Below, in pieces: positions 1 through 9,514 of a stretch of 64,000 nucleotides of DNA. Numbering within the stretch: position 1 is the first letter of the stretch; every line of letters begins with the position of its first letter. The stretch is from Yoonia sp. F2084L (GTDB lineage: Bacteria; Pseudomonadota; Alphaproteobacteria; Rhodobacterales; Rhodobacteraceae). The stretch is taken from contig NZ_JALKAH010000001.1 of the NCBI RefSeq assembly GCF_023015625.1, positions 124,001 to 188,000 on the forward strand, given 5' to 3'. Under the pieces are notes generated by a model. It made no database searches. It saw nothing but the letters and a program-made list of their open reading frames with translations, and was not told the DNA's origin. Made by a program: the position numbers and the translations under genes.

Positions 1-333
1 AAGCGTTTGCAGGATGCAGGGATTATCGCTGGGCGCAGGTTAGAGTTGGATGCCGAAAAGGTGGGCTTTGGTGTGACGGTGTTTCTGGGCGTAAAGCTGG
101 CGACCAAAGGCCGGGTCAGTCTGGAGGATTTTGAGCGCGCCATTGGGGCTATTCCAGAAGTGCAAACCGTTGATCATGTCCTTGGCCTTTATGACTACCG
201 ACTGCGCGTGGTGGCGCGCGATTTGGCCGATTTCGAACGCGTGCTGCGTCGCCGGATCATGACCATGCCGGGCGTCGGGGACGTTGAGGCGAATGTGCTG
301 CTGTCAGAAGAGCGAAGGCCAGGACCGATTTAG
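1..333 (+). CDS. Lrp/AsnC-family transcriptional regulator (C-terminal part, cut by window edge)
   Basis: The reading frame is open from the first base and ends with TAG at 331-333, so the gene begins outside the window. The visible 110 residues contain the end of a helix-turn-helix (KRLQDAGII, the usual exit from the Lrp DNA-binding domain) followed by an alpha/beta RAM ligand-binding domain with the typical stretches VQTVDHVLGLYDYRL and MPGVGDVEANVLL. Lrp/AsnC proteins sense amino acids and control neighbouring or distant amino-acid genes. Its own target is not visible here. The next gene in the same direction, 55 bases on, is an unrelated cyclase. Confidence 0.88.
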   Translation, partial: KRLQDAGIIAGRRLELDAEKVGFGVTVFLGVKLATKGRVSLEDFERAIGAIPEVQTVDHVLGLYDYRLRVVARDLADFERVLRRRIMTMPGVGDVEANVLLSEERRPGPI

Positions 334-388
334 GCCCGGTGTTTACCGTTTACTGATCAATTAGGCGCATGAATGTCCACATGATCGA

Positions 389-1153
389 ATGTGGCACGAC
401 ATGAAGCGGGCTCTAAGCACTTGGACAGGCGTGTTTACAGCGTCCACCCTGACAACGGTTGCCTGTATGATCGTGTCTGAAGTGATGGTTTATCTGTTAT
501 TTCCGGGGCAGGATTTGTTGGCGGCCCTGCAGATTGCGCCACTGATCTCACTTGTCACGGCCTATCCGTTCAGCTTCTTTATCTGGTCGCAGGTGCGACG
601 GAATATACAAATGGGCATTGAATTGCAGCGCTTGGTCAATCGTGACCGGCTGACGGATGTAGCAACGCGCGATTTCTTTTTTGCCCGGATGCGCAGTGAT
701 CCGCAAGCCTATGGGATTTCGCTGATGGTGGATATTGATTTCTTCAAAACGGTGAACGACACGTTTGGGCATATGGCGGGTGACGCCGTTATAGTGCGGG
801 TCGCCGAGATATTGCATCAGAACACACGGGCCAATGACATTGTTTGCCGCTTCGGCGGTGAAGAGTTCGTGGTTTTCTTGCGTGAAAAGGGGTCATCGGA
901 TGGCTTTGACATCGCAGAGCGGATGCGCAAAGCGATTTCTGACGACGTAGTCGTCTTTGATGGACAAAACCTGAGCGTGACAGTGTCCATTGGCGGGTCG
1001 ATGAAAGAGCGATTGGCCGATGTGAACCTCGCTATTCAACAGGCGGACAGGGCGCTTTACCGGGCCAAGTCTTTGGGGCGGAACCGAACCATCTTTTCCG
1101 AACCGACCGATTTGATGGAGGAGCGCATGACGTCATCCTTCACAGGCATATAG
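389..1153 (+). CDS. Membrane-anchored diguanylate cyclase (GGDEF)
   Basis: 254 residues. Two hydrophobic helices (about 13-37 and 47-67) anchor the protein in the inner membrane with almost no periplasmic sensor domain. A GGDEF domain occupies about 85-245. The active-site motif is GGEEF (156-160), and an RxxD product-inhibition site (RAND, 147-150) lies exactly five residues before it, so the enzyme should make cyclic di-GMP from two GTP and be feedback-inhibited. No EAL domain is present. ATG at 389 is used; a second ATG at 401 is possible. It stands alone, with no partner gene. Confidence 0.93.
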   Translation: MWHDMKRALSTWTGVFTASTLTTVACMIVSEVMVYLLFPGQDLLAALQIAPLISLVTAYPFSFFIWSQVRRNIQMGIELQRLVNRDRLTDVATRDFFFARMRSDPQAYGISLMVDIDFFKTVNDTFGHMAGDAVIVRVAEILHQNTRANDIVCRFGGEEFVVFLREKGSSDGFDIAERMRKAISDDVVVFDGQNLSVTVSIGGSMKERLADVNLAIQQADRALYRAKSLGRNRTIFSEPTDLMEERMTSSFTGI

Positions 1154-1351
1154 CGTTTCTTATGCTGTAATGGTCGGCATTGACCTGATGGCGCGGTCAC
1201 AGGATCGGCGCGGCATTTAGACTAACCAGCCGTCCTTACATCGTTGTGTTCTGAACCATGCCAGACCGGCACCTGTTGCGGTATACTGAAATAGACTTTG
1301 CTTTGCGCCCACGCCCGCGTTAGCCAAGGGCACCGCATAAAGGAGGGACCT

Positions 1352-2479
1352 ATGGACGGAGCGAACACACAGATTGACCCGGATGGGCTGATGGAGTTTT
1401 CGGTTGTCTTTACAGACCGGTCTCTCAATCATATGTCGAAGGTATTTCAAGGTGTTATGGTCGACATTTCAACCATGTTGAAAGAAGTCTATAACGCCGA
1501 TCACGTGGCTTTGATCCCCGGCGGCGGCACCTATGGGATGGAGGCCGTGGCCCGCCAATTTGGTGCCGATGCCCATGCTTTTGTCGTGCGCAACGGTTGG
1601 TTTTCATACCGCTGGAGCCAGATTTTCGATGCGGGAGATTTCACCGCGAAAACAACTGTCATCAAAGCGCGTCAAGCCGGCAACGACACCCGCGCACCTT
1701 TCGCTCCAGCGCCCATCGCAGATGTCACCGCAGCCATCAAAGAGGCCAAGCCCGACGTTGTTTTTGCGCCGCATGTCGAAACTTCAGCCGGGATTATCTT
1801 GCCGGATGACTATATCAAGGCGCTTGCCGATGCGGCGCATGAGGTTGGGGCCTTGATGGTGCTGGACTGCATTGCATCAGGCTGCGCATGGGTGGATATG
1901 AAGGCCACCGGCGTTGACGTACTGATCTCGGCCCCGCAGAAGGGCTGGTCCTCTACGCCTTGCGCGGGCCTTGTCATGATGTCCGAACGAGCCGTGGTGC
2001 GGATGGCCGAGACGACATCGAATTCTTTTACTGTCGATCTGAAAAAGTGGCACAGCATCATGCAGGCCTATCTGAATGGTGGGCATGCGTATCACGCGAC
2101 AATGCCGACAGACGGTTTGCGCGCCTTCCGTGATACAATGCTGGAAACGCGGGAATTCGGGTTTGAGAAACTGAAAGCGGCGCAATGGGCCTTGGGCAAT
2201 GCTGTGCGCAAAGCGCTGGCAGATAAGGGTATGAGGTCGGTGGCAGCAGATGGTTTTGGCGCGCCGGGCGTTGTTGTCAGCTACACGGATGACCCCGACG
2301 TACAAAATGGATCAAAATTCGCAGCCCAAGGCATGCAAATCGCGGCAGGCGTTCCGCTGCAATGTGATGAACCCGATGACTTTCGTACCTTCCGGCTGGG
2401 TCTGTTCGGGCTTGATAAGCTCTACGATGTGGATGCGACACTGGTCCGGCTATTGCCGGTGTTGGACAAGGTTCTTTAG
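1352..2479 (+). CDS. Class V (serine-pyruvate type) PLP aminotransferase
   Basis: 375 residues. The fold-type I PLP lysine is in SAPQKGWSS (Lys197), with the cofactor aspartate in VLDCIAS (Asp172) and the phosphate-binding turn GGGTYGMEA near 57-65. This is the serine:pyruvate / alanine:glyoxylate aminotransferase family. The exact amino donor and acceptor cannot be read from the sequence. The ATG at 1352 was chosen because AAGGAGGG lies 5 bases upstream; the frame is open further back, but that part has no start signal. It converges on the UbiH-type gene with a 4-base overlap of stop codons. Confidence 0.88.
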   Translation: MDGANTQIDPDGLMEFSVVFTDRSLNHMSKVFQGVMVDISTMLKEVYNADHVALIPGGGTYGMEAVARQFGADAHAFVVRNGWFSYRWSQIFDAGDFTAKTTVIKARQAGNDTRAPFAPAPIADVTAAIKEAKPDVVFAPHVETSAGIILPDDYIKALADAAHEVGALMVLDCIASGCAWVDMKATGVDVLISAPQKGWSSTPCAGLVMMSERAVVRMAETTSNSFTVDLKKWHSIMQAYLNGGHAYHATMPTDGLRAFRDTMLETREFGFEKLKAAQWALGNAVRKALADKGMRSVAADGFGAPGVVVSYTDDPDVQNGSKFAAQGMQIAAGVPLQCDEPDDFRTFRLGLFGLDKLYDVDATLVRLLPVLDKVL

Positions 2480-3678
2480 CGCGCGCCAAGTCCAAGTTGC
2501 ATCAGTGACCTGCGTACGGGTGTGATGCCGTAAAGCGCTTCTATCCCCTTGGTGCGCAGTGATTGCATCGCGGGGTTTCCGGTGATGGAGGCACGGTTCA
2601 ATGCATCAATCCCGGTCACGCGCAGCTTGATGTCGGGATGCCGCTTGCGGGCATAAGCGCGCAGCATTTCAGGGTTGCCAAGCTGATCCGGCTTAGCAAT
2701 AGCAAGATCCAGCAGGCAAGACAGATCACGCAGTGACATGTTCAGCCCCTGTGCGCCGATAGGGGGCATCACATGTGCGGCCTCCGCGACCAAGGCGGTG
2801 CGTGGTGCAGTCAGCGCCTCAGCAATCTGGCTGATGATCGGCCAGACGCTACGACGGCTGGCCAGTTTCAGCGGACCATAAAGGAAAGCCGACCGGTCAT
2901 TGGCTGCCGCTTCGAATTCAGCCGTCGGTAAGTCCGCAAGTTTGTTCGCGTCGGCCCCGTGTTCCATCCAAACCACAGCAGAGCAGGGTTTGCCGTCATG
3001 ATCCGGCAATGGAACCAAAGTAAATGGCCCGCCAGAGCGGTGTATTTCGGTTGATACATTGTCGTGGGGTGCCGCATGCGTGACGGCAAAGGTCAGGGCT
3101 TTTTGCCCATAACGCGTTGTTTTCACGCCAATATCGGCGCTTTTCCGTACGGGTGAGCCACGTCCATCCGCACCGATGACAAGCTTCGCTGATATCTGTG
3201 TGTTGTCCGATAATGTGACAATCGCCGCGTCACTGCGTGCCAGCATCCGCGCGAAGCCGACACCAGGGCGAAAATCGACATTTGGCAATTCCGCCAGCCG
3301 TGCGACCATTTCGCGACGCAACAGCCAGTTCGGCAGATTCCATCCGAAAGGTTGGTCCGAGATATCGGCGGCATCAAAATCGCGTGTTGTATGGGCTTGC
3401 GTGCCGATATCGACGATCCGCATTACCTGTAGCGGCGTCGCATAAGGTGCAAGGCGTCCCCAAAGACCCGCTGTTTCCAGAAACCTTTGTGCAGGTTGCA
3501 AAAAAGCAGTGGTGCGCAGGTCAGACCCCGCCGCGTCAGCGGTGATGACCGGCGGCGTTGGGTCGATGATTGTGACATTGAAACCTGCCGTGCCAAAAGC
3601 CGCAGCTGCCGTCAGCCCGGCGACCCCGCCGCCCGCAATGACGATATCTGTTGATGCGCGTTCCATGAACAAAGACAT
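2476..3678 (-). CDS. UbiH/UbiF-family FAD-dependent hydroxylase
   Basis: 400 residues, the usual length for ubiquinone-ring hydroxylases. The N-terminal FAD-binding fingerprint is GGGVAGL near residues 16-22. The DG motif GADGRGSPVR is intact. The third, GD-type motif reads VAEAAHVMPPIGAQGLN, where most family members have GDAAH: the aspartate contacting the FAD ribityl chain is replaced by alanine/glutamate (AEAAH). The family hydroxylates the benzoquinone ring during ubiquinone synthesis at the inner membrane. The position hydroxylated is not decidable. A HAD hydrolase lies 27 bases upstream on the same strand and is probably cotranscribed. Confidence 0.85.
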   Translation of the reverse strand: MSLFMERASTDIVIAGGGVAGLTAAAAFGTAGFNVTIIDPTPPVITADAAGSDLRTTAFLQPAQRFLETAGLWGRLAPYATPLQVMRIVDIGTQAHTTRDFDAADISDQPFGWNLPNWLLRREMVARLAELPNVDFRPGVGFARMLARSDAAIVTLSDNTQISAKLVIGADGRGSPVRKSADIGVKTTRYGQKALTFAVTHAAPHDNVSTEIHRSGGPFTLVPLPDHDGKPCSAVVWMEHGADANKLADLPTAEFEAAANDRSAFLYGPLKLASRRSVWPIISQIAEALTAPRTALVAEAAHVMPPIGAQGLNMSLRDLSCLLDLAIAKPDQLGNPEMLRAYARKRHPDIKLRVTGIDALNRASITGNPAMQSLRTKGIEALYGITPVRRSLMQLGLGAR

Positions 3679-3705
3679 AGGCCTGTTGGTGACAGGCGGA
3701 AAGGG

Positions 3706-4353
3706 CTACCGGGTCAGCTGTGACAAGAAATCCGCCAAATGGTCGGTGTGATGATGAATGTGATCACCATCATGCGGGTCAGCATGCACATGGACAGTGC
3801 GCATCCCCAATGCATGCGGCACCGCAAGGTTGCGCGGCTCGTCCTCGAACATCGCGGCCTTCGTCGGCGTCACCCCGTCTTTGGCAAAGACCCGGGAAAA
3901 GGCCTCATGCGTGGGTTTGGGTTTGAAATCAGCATGTTCAACGCCATAGACCGCATCAAAATGTCGGGTCAAACCACGTGCGGCCAACACCCGTTTGGCA
4001 TGATTGTACGACCCGTTGGTATAGACGATTTTGCGCCCTGGCAGGGCTTTTATGGCCTTTGACAGTGCCTCATCCTCTTTCAGATGTGATATGTCGATAT
4101 CGTGCACATCGGCCAGAAAATGATGCGGATCAATATCATGGTGCTTCATTAACCCGGTCAGGGTCGAACCATAAGCGGCCCAATACTCCGCGCAAAGTTT
4201 CAGTGCGCGGGCATGATCAAGCCCGGTCAATCGCATCACATAGGCCGAAAACCGGCCGTCCATCTGACCAAACAGATCAGCCGATGGCGGATAAAGCGTG
4301 TTGTCGAGATCAAAGACCCATGTGACTACATGGGCAAAGTGCTGGGCTACCAT
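3706..4353 (-). CDS. HAD-family pyrimidine 5'-nucleotidase-like hydrolase
   Basis: 215 residues from the ATG at 4353 (a start two codons earlier is also possible). Motif I, FDLDNTLYP, carries both catalytic aspartates (Asp15 and Asp17). Motif II is YTNGS, the conserved lysine is in KPKPTHEAF, and motif III is MFEDEPRNL. This arrangement and the small helical cap match the SDT1/PHM8 subgroup of HAD phosphatases, annotated as pyrimidine 5'-nucleotidases. The C-terminus is unusually rich in histidine (HVHADPHDGDHIHHHTDH), which could bind metal; this is only an observation. It lies upstream of the UbiH-type gene on the same strand. Confidence 0.85.
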   Translation of the reverse strand: MVAQHFAHVVTWVFDLDNTLYPPSADLFGQMDGRFSAYVMRLTGLDHARALKLCAEYWAAYGSTLTGLMKHHDIDPHHFLADVHDIDISHLKEDEALSKAIKALPGRKIVYTNGSYNHAKRVLAARGLTRHFDAVYGVEHADFKPKPTHEAFSRVFAKDGVTPTKAAMFEDEPRNLAVPHALGMRTVHVHADPHDGDHIHHHTDHLADFLSQLTR

Positions 4354-4454
4354 GGTCACAGATTATGCGTGGCACCGGGCAACCGCAATCGCTTTGGCTT
4401 GATTGCAGGGCGGGCAGGGGCGTATGGTTGGGCCAGCACGAAAGGTACGACCCA

Positions 4455-5108
4455 ATGCACGACCAACGCGCGTCACAAAAAGACGCCTACGCCCTGATTC
4501 TCGAAGCGATTGACAGTCATGTCTATAAACCCGGTGATCGGCTGGTCGAAAGCGAACTGGCCGAGCGGTTCGGCGTATCGCGCACCCCGATCCGCGAGGC
4601 GCTGCAACGGCTAGAAACGCAATCGCTGCTGACGCGCGACGGGCGGTCGCTGATTGTGGCGTCGTTGGATCATTCGCAACTGTCAGAGCTTTATGTGGTG
4701 CGCGGTGAATTGGAAGGGCTGGCGGCGCGGCTGGCGGCCCGTCATGCCACACCCGAAGAGGTGAAAGTGCTACGCGATATGCTGGACGCTGATCAGCAAC
4801 TGGCAGATGACCCCAAAGCGCTGAGCCGCGCCAATAGGCGGTTCCACAAACAGATACATCTTGCATCGCATAATCGTTTTCTGGTGCAGCAGTTGGATTT
4901 GGTGCATCGGTCGATGGCGCTACTGGCAACGACATCTATCGCCGCAGAGGGCCGGGGTAATGAAACGCTGGAAGAACACGCCGCTATTGTCAGCGCGATT
5001 GAGGCCGGCGATGGCGACGCGGCTTATCAAGCGCTGCGCGAGCACATTTCAGAGGCCTTCGTGACCCGTTTGAAACTGGATGCTGAAGCGGTGGAAGCTG
5101 CAGAATAG
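4455..5108 (+). CDS. GntR-family regulator, FCD subfamily
   Basis: 217 residues. A winged helix-turn-helix (about 8-72) contains the GntR signature PGDRLVESELAERFGVSRTPIREAL, here spread over residues 27-51. It is followed by an all-helical FCD effector domain (about 75-205) with the metal-type residues R-x3-E in VVRGELEG and later histidines in FHKQIH and LEEHAAI. FCD regulators usually sense a small organic acid and repress adjacent catabolic genes, but no catabolic gene is adjacent here. ATG 4455 is preceded by AAAGG; the open frame extends upstream without a better start. Confidence 0.9.
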   Translation: MHDQRASQKDAYALILEAIDSHVYKPGDRLVESELAERFGVSRTPIREALQRLETQSLLTRDGRSLIVASLDHSQLSELYVVRGELEGLAARLAARHATPEEVKVLRDMLDADQQLADDPKALSRANRRFHKQIHLASHNRFLVQQLDLVHRSMALLATTSIAAEGRGNETLEEHAAIVSAIEAGDGDAAYQALREHISEAFVTRLKLDAEAVEAAE

Positions 5109-5214
5109 CCCTACTGCAGCCCACATAGCGAAATGCACGAAACGAACCTTAACACGTCAACTTACAACCGACTGTTCCGTAGCTGCAATTTGACCTAAAT
5201 GAGTTAAGCAAAAG

Positions 5215-6351
5215 TTAAGCGCTCATCGCTTCGGCAAATCTTTCGAACAAATAATAACTGTCTTGCGGGCCGGGGCTGGCTTCGGGGTGATATTGCACGC
5301 TGAAAACCGGGCGGTTGGCGATTCTGATCCCGCAATTGCTGCCATCAAAAAGAGACACATGGGTTTCTTCGACCCCATCAGGCAGGGTCTGGCTGTCTAC
5401 GGTAAAGCCGTGGTTCATCGACGTGATCTCGACCTTGCCGGTTTCCATGTCTTTGACAGGGTGGTTCGCACCGTGGTGACCGTGGTTCATCTTGATCGTC
5501 TTGGCACCAACAGCGAGGGCCAGCATCTGGTGGCCAAGGCAGATGCCAAAGACCGGAAGATCAGCCGCAAGCACACCTTTGATCATGGGCACAGCATATT
5601 CGCCTGTGGCGGCCGGATCGCCGGGTCCATTTGACAGGAACACGCCGTCTGGGTTCAGCGCCAATACCTCTTCGGCAGTCGCGGTCGCGGGCAGCACGGT
5701 CACATCACAGCCCGCACTGGCAAGGCAACGCAGAATGTTGCGTTTGGCACCAAAGTCGATCGCCACGACCTTATGCTTGGGGTTTGTCTGTGGGGTATAG
5801 CCTTCGGGCCAGGCCCACCGCATTTCATTCCAGCTATAGGATTGTGCGCAGGTTACATCCTTGGCAAGGTCGAGCCCTTCAAGCCCTTGGAAAGCCCGCG
5901 CTTTCTGAACCAGCGCTTCAATATCAAACTTGCCATCGGGGTCATGCGCAAGTGCGACATGCGGCGCACCTTGTTGCCGGATCGCACGCGTCAGCCGCCG
6001 GGTATCAACGCCGCCCATACCGATGCGGTTGCGTTTGGCCAACCATGCGGTCAATTCCTCAGTCGCGCGCCAGTTGGACGACTGGGTCGGATCCCATTTC
6101 ACGACCATGCCTTCGGCGACCGGGTCAGCGGTTTCATCATCTTCGGGGTTTACACCAGTGTTGCCGATATGGGGGAAGGTGAAAGTCACGACCTGGCCCG
6201 CATAGGAGGGGTCCGTCATGATTTCCTGATAGCCGGTCATCGCGGTGTTAAAGCAAAGCTCGGCGACCGTTTCGCCAGCCGCGCCAAAGCCCATACCATA
6301 GAAGATCGTTCCATCCGCAAGGGCCAGACAGGCCGTCGGTTTCTGCGTCAT
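5215..6351 (-). CDS. carA: Carbamoyl-phosphate synthase small (glutaminase) subunit
   Basis: 378 residues, full length for CarA. It hydrolyses glutamine and passes ammonia to CarB for arginine and pyrimidine synthesis. The N-terminal CarA-specific domain (1-190) is followed by a class I glutamine amidotransferase domain. The nucleophile is Cys271 in FGICLGHQML, and the rest of the triad is His355 and Glu357 in QYHPEASPGP. The start is ATG 6351, with GGGGAG 8-13 bases upstream; a TTG two codons earlier is less likely. carB is not in the window. It diverges from the YqeY-domain gene, with about 170 bases between them. Confidence 0.97.
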   Translation of the reverse strand: MTQKPTACLALADGTIFYGMGFGAAGETVAELCFNTAMTGYQEIMTDPSYAGQVVTFTFPHIGNTGVNPEDDETADPVAEGMVVKWDPTQSSNWRATEELTAWLAKRNRIGMGGVDTRRLTRAIRQQGAPHVALAHDPDGKFDIEALVQKARAFQGLEGLDLAKDVTCAQSYSWNEMRWAWPEGYTPQTNPKHKVVAIDFGAKRNILRCLASAGCDVTVLPATATAEEVLALNPDGVFLSNGPGDPAATGEYAVPMIKGVLAADLPVFGICLGHQMLALAVGAKTIKMNHGHHGANHPVKDMETGKVEITSMNHGFTVDSQTLPDGVEETHVSLFDGSNCGIRIANRPVFSVQYHPEASPGPQDSYYLFERFAEAMSA

Positions 6352-6525
6352 GATCAATCTCCCCAGATGTCAAATTGGGCCGGGTGTACGCAGGGCGGCG
6401 TGTCTGGTCAAGGCCGGATTGCGCCCTTGCAAACAAGGGGTGACGTGGCGGCGATGGTCCTTGTCACTTGCAACTGTGCCCACTATGTTTGCAATTCGTT
6501 TGAAGACAAATGTACGGGACACATT

Positions 6526-6987
6526 ATGGACATGCGCGACAGGGTCAGTTCGGCTCTTAAGGATGCAATGCGTTCGAAAGAAGCAGACCGTCTTTCCACA
6601 CTGCGATTGATCAATGCAGCGATCAAAGACAAAGACATTGCCGCGCGTGGCTCTGGCGATGACGACGCTGGTGTCAGCAATGATGATATCCTTGGCATCT
6701 TGGGGCGGATGGTCAAACAGCGCCAGGAAAGCGCACGTGCCTATGAAGAAGGTGGGCGGCTTGAACTGGCAGAGAAAGAACTGTCAGAAATCAAGATCAT
6801 CGAAGAGTTCCTGCCAAAGCAGTTGAGCGAAGATGAAGCGGCCAACGCCGTGGACGCCGCGATTGCTGACGTCGGCGCAACCAGCATCCGGGACATGGGC
6901 AAGGTGATGGGTGTGCTCAAGGGCAAGTACACGGGTCGCATGGATTTCGGCAAAGCCGGCCCGATGGTGAAAGATCGTCTGGGCTAG
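6526..6987 (+). CDS. GatB/YqeY-domain protein
   Basis: 153 residues forming the whole YqeY fold: an N-terminal helical part (MRDRVSSALKDAMRSK) and a C-terminal GatB-tail-like helical domain ending with the conserved GKVMGVLKGKYTGRMDF and KDRL. The family resembles the tRNA-binding tail of the amidotransferase subunit GatB; the free-standing protein has no firmly established role. The ATG at 6526 was taken because homology begins at MDMRDRV. The frame is open far upstream, but that part is antisense to carA. It ends directly against the convergent DUF2244 gene (stops at 6987 and 6988). Confidence 0.92.
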   Translation: MDMRDRVSSALKDAMRSKEADRLSTLRLINAAIKDKDIAARGSGDDDAGVSNDDILGILGRMVKQRQESARAYEEGGRLELAEKELSEIKIIEEFLPKQLSEDEAANAVDAAIADVGATSIRDMGKVMGVLKGKYTGRMDFGKAGPMVKDRLG

Positions 6988-7482
6988 TTATCTGCCAGTG
7001 ATCAGCGCGCGCTTAAGGTCGTCATAAAGTGTCAGGCGTTCTTCGGCATCCAAAAACGCCCCAATCTCAACCTCGCGGTCACCGCCGCGTAGGGTGATAT
7101 AGTTTTCAACCGGCCCGCCCTTTGGATGCAGATGCACGGTCACCCAATAGCGGTTCGCTTCCCACTCTTGTGTATCGCCTTTGGGATTATGGCGGATCAA
7201 CTGCGCGCGTGCCTCATCCACGGTCAGTTCTTCCAGCACTTCACCGCGCCGGTAGCTGATATGCAGCGCATACCAGATGCCTGCGATCATCAATCCAAAG
7301 AAGGGCAATAGGCCCCACATGACGGCTTGTCCGATCAACGTCAGTAGAGGCAAAGAAACCAGCGCCGCTGTACCGCCGATGAACAGCACGAAATCCTTGC
7401 GCAGCAATGACCGGTAAGGCCAAAGGCTAAGCTGCCATTGGGCGTGTTCATGTGGTGGTTCGGGGGTCCATTCGTAGGGCAT
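6988..7482 (-). CDS. DUF2244-domain membrane protein
   Basis: 164 residues. The N-terminal part is rich in Trp and Pro (WTPEPPHEHAQWQLSLWPYRSL). Two membrane helices follow (about 31-50 and 54-73), then a cytoplasmic domain with the conserved WEANRYWVTVHLHP and YITLRGGDREVEIGAFL. The family is of unknown function and in alphaproteobacteria is often found near cytochrome oxidase genes, as here, where ctaD is the next gene upstream on the same strand. A strong terminator separates the two, so they are probably not one transcript. Confidence 0.9.
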   Translation of the reverse strand: MPYEWTPEPPHEHAQWQLSLWPYRSLLRKDFVLFIGGTAALVSLPLLTLIGQAVMWGLLPFFGLMIAGIWYALHISYRRGEVLEELTVDEARAQLIRHNPKGDTQEWEANRYWVTVHLHPKGGPVENYITLRGGDREVEIGAFLDAEERLTLYDDLKRALITGR

Positions 7483-7557
7483 AGAAGTGTTTTAACACAG
7501 CTTCGGCGGGGTCCAACCGTCAGGGTGCCGCAGGGGACGCCTTTTTAAGACATCCCA

Positions 7558-7586
7558 CAAAAAAGCCCCGCCAGAATGGCGGGGCT
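7558..7586 (-). terminator. Rho-independent terminator of ctaD
   Basis: An 8-base perfect stem GCCCCGCC / GGCGGGGC (7565-7572 and 7578-7585) with a 5-base loop, followed on the minus strand by six T residues (A-run at 7559-7564). It lies 27 bases after the ctaD stop codon. Confidence 0.9.
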
Positions 7587-7612
7587 CTTCAGTATCTTTC
7601 GGTCAGCTTGCG

Positions 7613-9286
7613 CTAGTGCGAATGCTGTTTGTCCCAGTCAGACTGCTTTGGCAGCGTCTCGAACGTGTGCTCTGGTGGTGGGGATGGCAGTGTCCACTCC
7701 AGCGTATCAGCATATTCGTTCCAAGGGTTGTTTTCGGTGACGCGCTTGCCCTTTGTCAGGGTCCAGACCAACACACCGATGAAGAACAAGAACGATGCGA
7801 ATGACAGGAATGCACCCCAGCTGGAAACATAGTTCCAATAGGCAAATGCCTCAGGATAGTCGATGTAGCGGCGTGGCATGCCCTGACGACCCAGAAAGTG
7901 CTGTGGGAAGAATGTCAGGTTCGCACCGATGAACATCGCCCAGAAGTGCAGCTTACCTGCCCATTCAGGGTACATACGGCCCGACATTTTGGGCAGATAG
8001 AAGTAGATACCCGCAAAGATCGAGAAGACCGCACCAAGGCTCATCACATAGTGGAAGTGCGCCACAACATAGTAAGTGTCGTGATAAACACGGTCCACAC
8101 CGGCCTGAGACAGAACGATGCCGGTCACGCCACCCAAGGTGAACAGGAACAGGAAGCCAAAGGCCCAAAGCATCGGCGTCTTGAACTCAACCGAGCCGCC
8201 CCACATTGTGGCAATCCAGCTAAAGATTTTCACACCCGTCGGCACCGCAATCACCATGGTCGCCAGCATGAAATACGATTGCTGTGTCAGCGACATCCCC
8301 ACCGTGTACATATGGTGCGCCCAAACGACGAAGCCCAGCACACCAATCGCGACCATCGCATAAACCATCGGCAGATAACCAAAGATCGGTTTGCGGCTGA
8401 AGGTTGCGATGATGTGGCTGATGATACCAAAGCCCGGAATGACAATGATATACACCTCTGGGTGCCCAAAGAACCATAGGATGTGCTGATACAAGATCGG
8501 ATCGCCGCCGCCTTCAGGTTGGAAGAAGGTCGTGCCAAAGTTCCGGTCTGTCAGCAGCATTGTGATCGCACCAGCCAGAACGGGCAGGGCAAGAAGGATC
8601 AACCACGCCGTCACAAAGATCGACCACGCAAACAGCGGCACTTTGTGCAGCGTCATGCCTGGCGCGCGCATGTTCAGGAACGTCGTGATCATGTTGATCG
8701 CACCAAGGATCGAGGATGCCCCTGACAGGTGAACCGCAAAGATCGCAAGGTCCATCGACATACCGGTTTCAGACGTCGATAGCGGTGCATACATAACCCA
8801 GCCAACGCCAGAGCCTGCCTGCCCGTTACCGCCCGGTGCCAACATTGAGGCAACACCAAGGGACGCACCGGCCACAAACATCCAGTATGACAGGTTGTTC
8901 AGACGTGGGAACGCCATATCCGGCGCACCGATTTGCAGCGGCATAAAGTAGTTACCAAAGCCGCCGAACAGCGCTGGAATAACCACAAAGAACATCATCA
9001 ACACACCGTGGTAGGTGATCAAAACGTTCCAAAGGTGGCCGTTTGGCGTACATGTCTCGGCCTCGGATGCGAACATCCGTGCGCCTTCCAGGCACATGTA
9101 TTGCACGCCGGGCTCCATCAGCTCCATGCGCATGTAGACGGTGAATGCCACCGAGATAAAGCCCAGGATACCGGCGGTAAACAGGTACAAGATACCGATA
9201 TCTTTGTGGTTTGTGGACATAAACCAGCGGGTAAAGAAACCGCGCTCGTCTTCGTGTGCGTCGCCGTGGATGGCTGCGTCTGCCAT
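7613..9286 (-). CDS. ctaD: Cytochrome c oxidase subunit I (aa3 type)
   Basis: 557 residues with 12 membrane helices. It is the catalytic subunit of the terminal oxidase, carrying heme a, the heme a3-CuB centre and proton channels. Visible landmarks are the heme ligand region [27 protein letters not shown] with the CuB histidine and the cross-linked Tyr, AHHMY with the two other CuB histidines, and [11 protein letters not shown] with the heme a3 and heme a histidines. The ATG at 9286 has GGAGAG 6-11 bases upstream; the longer open frame to 9532 is not coding. No other oxidase subunit is adjacent, as is common for ctaD in this group. Confidence 0.97.
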   Translation of the reverse strand: MADAAIHGDAHEDERGFFTRWFMSTNHKDIGILYLFTAGILGFISVAFTVYMRMELMEPGVQYMCLEGARMFASEAETCTPNGHLWNVLITYHGVLMMFFVVIPALFGGFGNYFMPLQIGAPDMAFPRLNNLSYWMFVAGASLGVASMLAPGGNGQAGSGVGWVMYAPLSTSETGMSMDLAIFAVHLSGASSILGAINMITTFLNMRAPGMTLHKVPLFAWSIFVTAWLILLALPVLAGAITMLLTDRNFGTTFFQPEGGGDPILYQHILWFFGHPEVYIIVIPGFGIISHIIATFSRKPIFGYLPMVYAMVAIGVLGFVVWAHHMYTVGMSLTQQSYFMLATMVIAVPTGVKIFSWIATMWGGSVEFKTPMLWAFGFLFLFTLGGVTGIVLSQAGVDRVYHDTYYVVAHFHYVMSLGAVFSIFAGIYFYLPKMSGRMYPEWAGKLHFWAMFIGANLTFFPQHFLGRQGMPRRYIDYPEAFAYWNYVSSWGAFLSFASFLFFIGVLVWTLTKGKRVTENNPWNEYADTLEWTLPSPPPEHTFETLPKQSDWDKQHSH

Positions 9287-9514
9287 TTGGCTCTCCTCGT
9301 ATTGGCTACTTTGAACACCACCGAGTCGTTGCAAGGCAGCTGTTTGGCATGGTTCTAGTGTGTCAAAGCTTAAGGAGCAACAAAGGATACACCCATTTGG
9401 TTGGGTTACTTTGGCGCAGGGGCGTCTTGGGTGGACCCAGTCTGCGTAAGAAGTGCCCATCTTGCGCCATACCCCTGCACAATGGCATGAAAGGCGTGGT
9501 GCAACACCTCGACT

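Noticed and set aside
5773-6525. Long N-terminal extension of the YqeY-domain protein
   Set aside because: It is the antisense shadow of carA; the domain begins at ATG 6526.
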